Of a stretch of 64,000 nt of DNA, positions 60,734-64,000 are shown one piece after another. The notes under the pieces were generated by a model. That model saw only the letters and a list, made by a program, of their open reading frames with translations, had not been told where the DNA came from and searched no databases. Origin of the DNA: Goodfellowiella coeruleoviolacea (GTDB lineage: Bacteria; Actinomycetota; Actinomycetes; Mycobacteriales; Pseudonocardiaceae); assembly GCF_024171785.1 (NCBI RefSeq), contig NZ_JAMTCK010000001.1, positions 682,134 to 746,133 on the forward strand. Reading direction: 5' to 3'. Made by a program: the position numbers and the translations under genes. How positions within the stretch are numbered: the first letter of the stretch is position 1; each line of letters starts with the position of its first letter.

Positions 60734-61891
60734 ATGCGTTTCGCCGTCCGCCGGCTGCTGCCCGTCCTGGCGGTGGCCATCCTGGCCGGTGCGTGCGCGG
60801 CGAACAGCGCCGAGCCCGGCCCGGCCGCCTCGGCCCCGCCGGCACCGGCCGAGCAGAACCTCGCCGGGGTGTGCCCGGCCACCGTCGTGGTGCAGATGAA
60901 CTGGTTCCCGCAGGCCGAGCACGGCGGGCTGTACCGGCTGCTGGGCTCGGGTTTCACCGTGGACGCCGAGCGCAAGGTGGTCAGCGGCCCGCTGCTGGCC
61001 GAGGGCGGGGACACCGGGGTGCGGCTGGAGGTGCGGGCCGGCGGGCCGGTGACCGGGTTCCAGCGGGTGTCCGCGCTGATGGCCACCGACCAGAGCATCA
61101 CCCTGGGCGCGGTCGCCACCGACGAGGCCGTCCAGGAGGCGGCCAGCCTGCCCACGCTGGCGGTGTTCGCGCCGATGGACAAGAGCCCGCAGATGGTCAT
61201 GTGGTCGCCCGAGCAGCACCCGGACTGGCAGCACATCAGCGACATCGGCCGGACCGACACCACCGTGGTCTACTCCAGCGGCGCGTCCTACATGGACTAC
61301 CTGGTCCACAGTGGCCAGCTCAAGCAGTCCCAGGTGGACGGTTCCTACGACGGCGGCCCGGCCCGGTTCGTGGCCGAGGGCGGGCGGATCGCCCAGCAGG
61401 GCTACGCCACCAACGAGCCCTACCAGTACCAGAACGAGATCACCGCGTGGCACCGGCCGGTCCGCTTCGAGCTGGTGCACGACAGCGGCTACCCGATCTA
61501 CCCGGAGGCGCTGGCGATCCGCGCCGACCAGGCCGACACCCTGGCGCCGTGCCTGCGCCGGCTGGTGCCCATCCTGCAGCGCTCCACCGCCGCCTACCTG
61601 CGCGAGCCCGACACCACCAACGCGGCCATCGTGCGCATGGTGCGGGAACTCAACGCCGGCTACGAGTACAGCGCCGACCGCGCCGCCTTCGCCGTCACGC
61701 AGCTGCGCGAGCTGGGCCTGGCCAACGACGGCCGGACCGCCGTGGTCGGCGACTTCGACCCGGCGCGGGTCACCACCGTGCTGGACGCGCTGCGCCCCGT
61801 GCTGACCGAGCAGGGCCACCCGCCGGCGGCCGACCTGACCGCCGACGCCGTGGTCAGCAACGCCTTCATCGACCAGTCCATCCAGTGGTGA
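60734..61891 (+). CDS. NMT1/THI5-like substrate-binding lipoprotein
   Basis: 385 residues. Signal peptide with lipobox LAGAC (Cys21), then an NMT1-like periplasmic-binding fold (VVVQMNWFPQAEHGGLYRL, then a late NEPYQYQNEI). Family members bind pyrimidine-like or other N-containing small molecules; the tryptophans and acidic residues here do not identify the ligand. Divergent from the permease-ATPase pair and 1.8 kb from the ALDH-amidase gene. Confidence 0.9.
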   Translation: MRFAVRRLLPVLAVAILAGACAANSAEPGPAASAPPAPAEQNLAGVCPATVVVQMNWFPQAEHGGLYRLLGSGFTVDAERKVVSGPLLAEGGDTGVRLEVRAGGPVTGFQRVSALMATDQSITLGAVATDEAVQEAASLPTLAVFAPMDKSPQMVMWSPEQHPDWQHISDIGRTDTTVVYSSGASYMDYLVHSGQLKQSQVDGSYDGGPARFVAEGGRIAQQGYATNEPYQYQNEITAWHRPVRFELVHDSGYPIYPEALAIRADQADTLAPCLRRLVPILQRSTAAYLREPDTTNAAIVRMVRELNAGYEYSADRAAFAVTQLRELGLANDGRTAVVGDFDPARVTTVLDALRPVLTEQGHPPAADLTADAVVSNAFIDQSIQW

Positions 61892-61912
61892 GCCACTGCC
61901 CGGCGCGCGGAC

Positions 61913-61938
61913 GTGTCGCGTACCGGCCACGGGGGTAT
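61913..61938 (+). promoter_or_regulatory. SigF/SigB-type promoter for SPFH gene
   Basis: GTGT (61913-61916), 16-base spacer, GGGTAT (61933-61938), a full match to GnnT-N14-16-GGGTAC/T. The gene starts 102 bases downstream. Confidence 0.55.
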
Positions 61939-62039
61939 CCTCCCTGGTAGTGGCCTTGGCCGTGGTAGCCGGGAGCGATTGCCCCGGCAGATGGAGGCCA
62001 CCCGGCCGGGGTCTCGCCCACGCAGGCAGGGAGCCAGCC

Positions 62040-63017
62040 ATGGCCGTCACAATCGTCCTCATCCTGGCGCTTGTCGTGGTGCTGGTGAGCATGAGCACCC
62101 GGATCATCCGGCAGTACCAGCGGGGGATCGTCTTCCGCTTCGGCCGGGTCCGCCCGGCCACCCGGGGCCCGGGCCTGACCCTGCTCATCCCCGGGGTGGA
62201 CCGGCTGCAGAAGGTCAACCTGCAGATCGTCACCATGCCTGTGCCCGCCCAGGACGGCATCACCAGGGACAACGTCACCGTGCGGGTGGACGCGGTCGTC
62301 TACTTCAAGGTGTTCGACCCGGTGCGGGCGGCGGTCAACGTCCAGGACTACCTGTTCGCGGTGTCCCAGGTCGCGCAGACCTCGCTGCGCTCCATCATCG
62401 GCAAGAGCGACCTGGACGACCTGCTGTCCAACCGGGAACGCCTCAACCAGGGCCTGGAGATGATGCTGGACAGCCCGGCGCTGGACTGGGGCATCCACAT
62501 CGACCGGGTGGAGATCAAGGACGTGGCCCTGCCCGAGGGCATGAAGCGGTCCATCGCCAGGCAGGCCGAGGCCGAGCGGGAGCGGCGGGCCAGGATCATC
62601 TCCGCGGACGGCGAGTTCCAGGCGTCGCAGAAGCTGGCCGAGGCGGCCAGGGTCATGAGCGACACGCCGACCGCGCTGCAACTGCGCCTGCTGGAGACCG
62701 TGGTGGAGGTCGCCGCGGAGAAGAACTCCACCCTGGTGCTGCCGTTCCCGGTGGAGCTGCTGCGGTTCCTGGAGAAGGCACCGGACCAGCAGCCCACCGC
62801 TCGGCCCCGGCGCGCCGAGCCGACCACCGGGCGGGCCCGGTCCGACCCCGGGCCCGCGCCGGCCGCGCCGGCGGTGCGGCCGGCACCCGGGCCGGTGGCG
62901 CCGGCGCCGCGCACCCCGGACACCGGCACCCCGGACACCGGCACCTCAGCCGCCGCCACCCCGGACACCGGCACCCCGGACGCCGGGGCGCGGCGCCGCG
63001 AGGCGGCCTCGGGTTAG
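62040..63017 (+). CDS. SPFH/band 7 (slipin-like) membrane protein
   Basis: 325 residues. One N-terminal membrane helix (AVTIVLILALVVVLVSM), then a band 7 domain (YQRGIVFRFGRV, GITRDNVTVRVDAVVYFKV, a central LRSIIGKSDLDDLL) and coiled helices (EAERERRARIISADGEFQAS). Slipins organise membrane microdomains and often pair with NfeD; none is adjacent here. The last 65 residues are Pro/Ala/Thr-rich with T-P-D-T-G repeats. ATG at 62040 after GGGAG. Confidence 0.9.
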   Translation: MAVTIVLILALVVVLVSMSTRIIRQYQRGIVFRFGRVRPATRGPGLTLLIPGVDRLQKVNLQIVTMPVPAQDGITRDNVTVRVDAVVYFKVFDPVRAAVNVQDYLFAVSQVAQTSLRSIIGKSDLDDLLSNRERLNQGLEMMLDSPALDWGIHIDRVEIKDVALPEGMKRSIARQAEAERERRARIISADGEFQASQKLAEAARVMSDTPTALQLRLLETVVEVAAEKNSTLVLPFPVELLRFLEKAPDQQPTARPRRAEPTTGRARSDPGPAPAAPAVRPAPGPVAPAPRTPDTGTPDTGTSAAATPDTGTPDAGARRREAASG

Positions 63018-63027
63018 CCGCCGCTGC

Positions 63028-64000
63028 TCAGTGGCGGCGGCGCCGGCTGCGCAGGTAGTCGCCGACCACGGCGGCGCCCAGGCCGTCGGGGGTGGGCGCC
63101 AGCACCCGACCGCCGCTGCGCCGGGCCACCAGGTCGACGAACGCCGCCAGCCTGGGGTCCTCACCCAGCATGAACACGGTGATGGCCGCGCCCAGCCTGG
63201 CCACGGCGTCCACCTCGGCCAGGGTCTTGGCCAGGGTGCGCGGCAGCGGCGGGTAGTTGAACTCGGCCTCCCCGTCCGGCTCCAGGTGCGCGGTGGGCTC
63301 CCCGTCGGTGACCACCAGCACCACCGGCTGGGCGTCCGGGTGGCGGCGCAGGTGCCGGCCGGCCAGCAGCAGCGCGTGGTGCAGGTTGGTGCCCTGCTCC
63401 CACACCCCCTCCAGCTCGGTCAGCGCGCCGATGTCCACGGTGCTGGCGTGCCGGCCGAAGGTGATCAGCTCCAGCGCGTCCGTGCGGAACCGGGTGCGGA
63501 TCAGGTGGTGCATGGCCAGGGCGGTGCGCTTCATCGGCACCCACCGGCCGTCCTGCACCATCGACCACGAGGTGTCCACGCACAGCGCCACCGCCGCGCG
63601 GGAGCGCTGCTCGGTCTCGGCGACCTCCACGTCGACCACGTCGATGGTCACCGCCCCGTCGCCGGTGCCGCCGGCCGAGCGCAGCACGGCGTTGCGGATG
63701 GTGCGCGGCACGTCCCAGGGTTCGCTGTCGCCGAACTGCCACGGCCGGCTGGACCCGGTGGGTTCACCGGCCGCGCCCGCGAACGCGCTGTCCCGGTCGC
63801 CGCGCCGGGCCCGCGCCTGGTCCACCACCTGGCGCAGCGCGGTCTGGCCGAGCTGGCGCAGCGCCTTGGGGGTCAGCCGCAGGCTGCCGTCCGGCGCCCG
63901 CTCCAGCAGGTTCTGGCCACGCAGCTGGCGTTCCAGCTCGGCGAGCCGGCGCACGTCCGCCCCGGCGTCCGCGCCGAGCTGCCGCTCCAGCGCCTCCAGG
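63028..64000 (-). CDS. VWA-domain protein, N-terminus cut by window edge
   Basis: The visible 323 residues end at the stop at 63028. The C-terminal VWA domain has the MIDAS site DTSWSM, VTDGEPTAH and a final GGRVLAPTPDGLG. The frame continues to the window edge with no start, so the N-terminal part is missing. Members usually pair with an MoxR-type AAA ATPase, expected just outside. Converges on the SPFH gene with a 10-base gap. Confidence 0.88.
   Translation of the reverse strand, partial: LEALERQLGADAGADVRRLAELERQLRGQNLLERAPDGSLRLTPKALRQLGQTALRQVVDQARARRGDRDSAFAGAAGEPTGSSRPWQFGDSEPWDVPRTIRNAVLRSAGGTGDGAVTIDVVDVEVAETEQRSRAAVALCVDTSWSMVQDGRWVPMKRTALAMHHLIRTRFRTDALELITFGRHASTVDIGALTELEGVWEQGTNLHHALLLAGRHLRRHPDAQPVVLVVTDGEPTAHLEPDGEAEFNYPPLPRTLAKTLAEVDAVARLGAAITVFMLGEDPRLAAFVDLVARRSGGRVLAPTPDGLGAAVVGDYLRSRRRRH

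Noticed and set aside
1-64000. tRNA, rRNA or mobile-element genes
   Set aside because: Looked for T-loop sequences, rRNA stretches, transposase or integrase motifs and terminal inverted repeats; none recognised by eye. A covariance search would be needed to exclude a tRNA fully.

Overview
The window is high-GC DNA from a filamentous-type actinomycete. WhiB, an ANTAR regulator, an F420-type LLM oxidoreductase, UdgX, a SigF/SigB-type sigma factor with RsbW- and STAS-like partners, many GTG starts and GTGA/ATGA gene overlaps all point that way. The gene mix looks like Pseudonocardiales, but that placement is inference. No tRNA, rRNA, CRISPR array, transposase, integrase or phage gene was seen. 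Both ends cut genes: a HAD hydrolase on the left and a VWA protein on the right.

Layout. 1-8.8 kb: HAD hydrolase, PAC2 protein, a GSP39-like SDR, then a minus-strand block of FAH-family hydrolase, MHS-type transporter and GH95 alpha-fucosidase that may form a fucoside-use unit. 8.5-17 kb: small acidic protein, FUSC membrane protein, ANTAR regulator, UdgX, LLM oxidoreductase/DUF5709 pair, a three-gene stress operon that includes a baeRF (Rv2629-like) protein, and a secreted protein. 17.4-30.7 kb: a heptose island with GmhB, GmhA, two HldE-like kinase/adenylyltransferases, two GT9 heptosyltransferase-family proteins, two GT4-like proteins, a GT2 and an SDR. 30.9-37 kb: anti-sigma ATPases, SigF-like sigma factor, a third GT9 gene directly behind the sigma factor, SDR and phosphoribosyltransferase. 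37-46.5 kb: a BON-methyltransferase fusion coupled to a stand-alone ctaD, SDR, WhiB, DUF2267, DUF6480, STAS, DUF2795, an epimerase and a membrane protein. 46.6-52.6 kb: MMPL exporter with divergent TetR, then LacI with a GH13 glucosidase. 52.6-64 kb: quinone-reductase-like MDR with divergent XRE, LysR with divergent alpha/beta hydrolase, a one-polypeptide aldehyde dehydrogenase-amidase fusion, an NMT1-type ABC importer, an SPFH protein and a VWA protein.

How it fits together. Sedoheptulose 7-phosphate could be converted to ADP-heptose (GmhA, HldE kinase, GmhB, HldE adenylyltransferase) and passed to GT9 and GT4 enzymes that build an undescribed heptose-containing glycan. This is a complete ADP-heptose route in a Gram-positive. 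A second theme is general stress: nine promoter-like sites of the form GnnT-N15/16-GGGTAC or a close variant precede genes here, and the cognate type of sigma factor is encoded at 33.4 kb next to a GT9 gene. A third theme is short tandem repeats of 14-19 bp in gaps between genes. A 20-base hairpin element is shared by the leaders of the ANTAR gene and a STAS gene 9.7 kb away.
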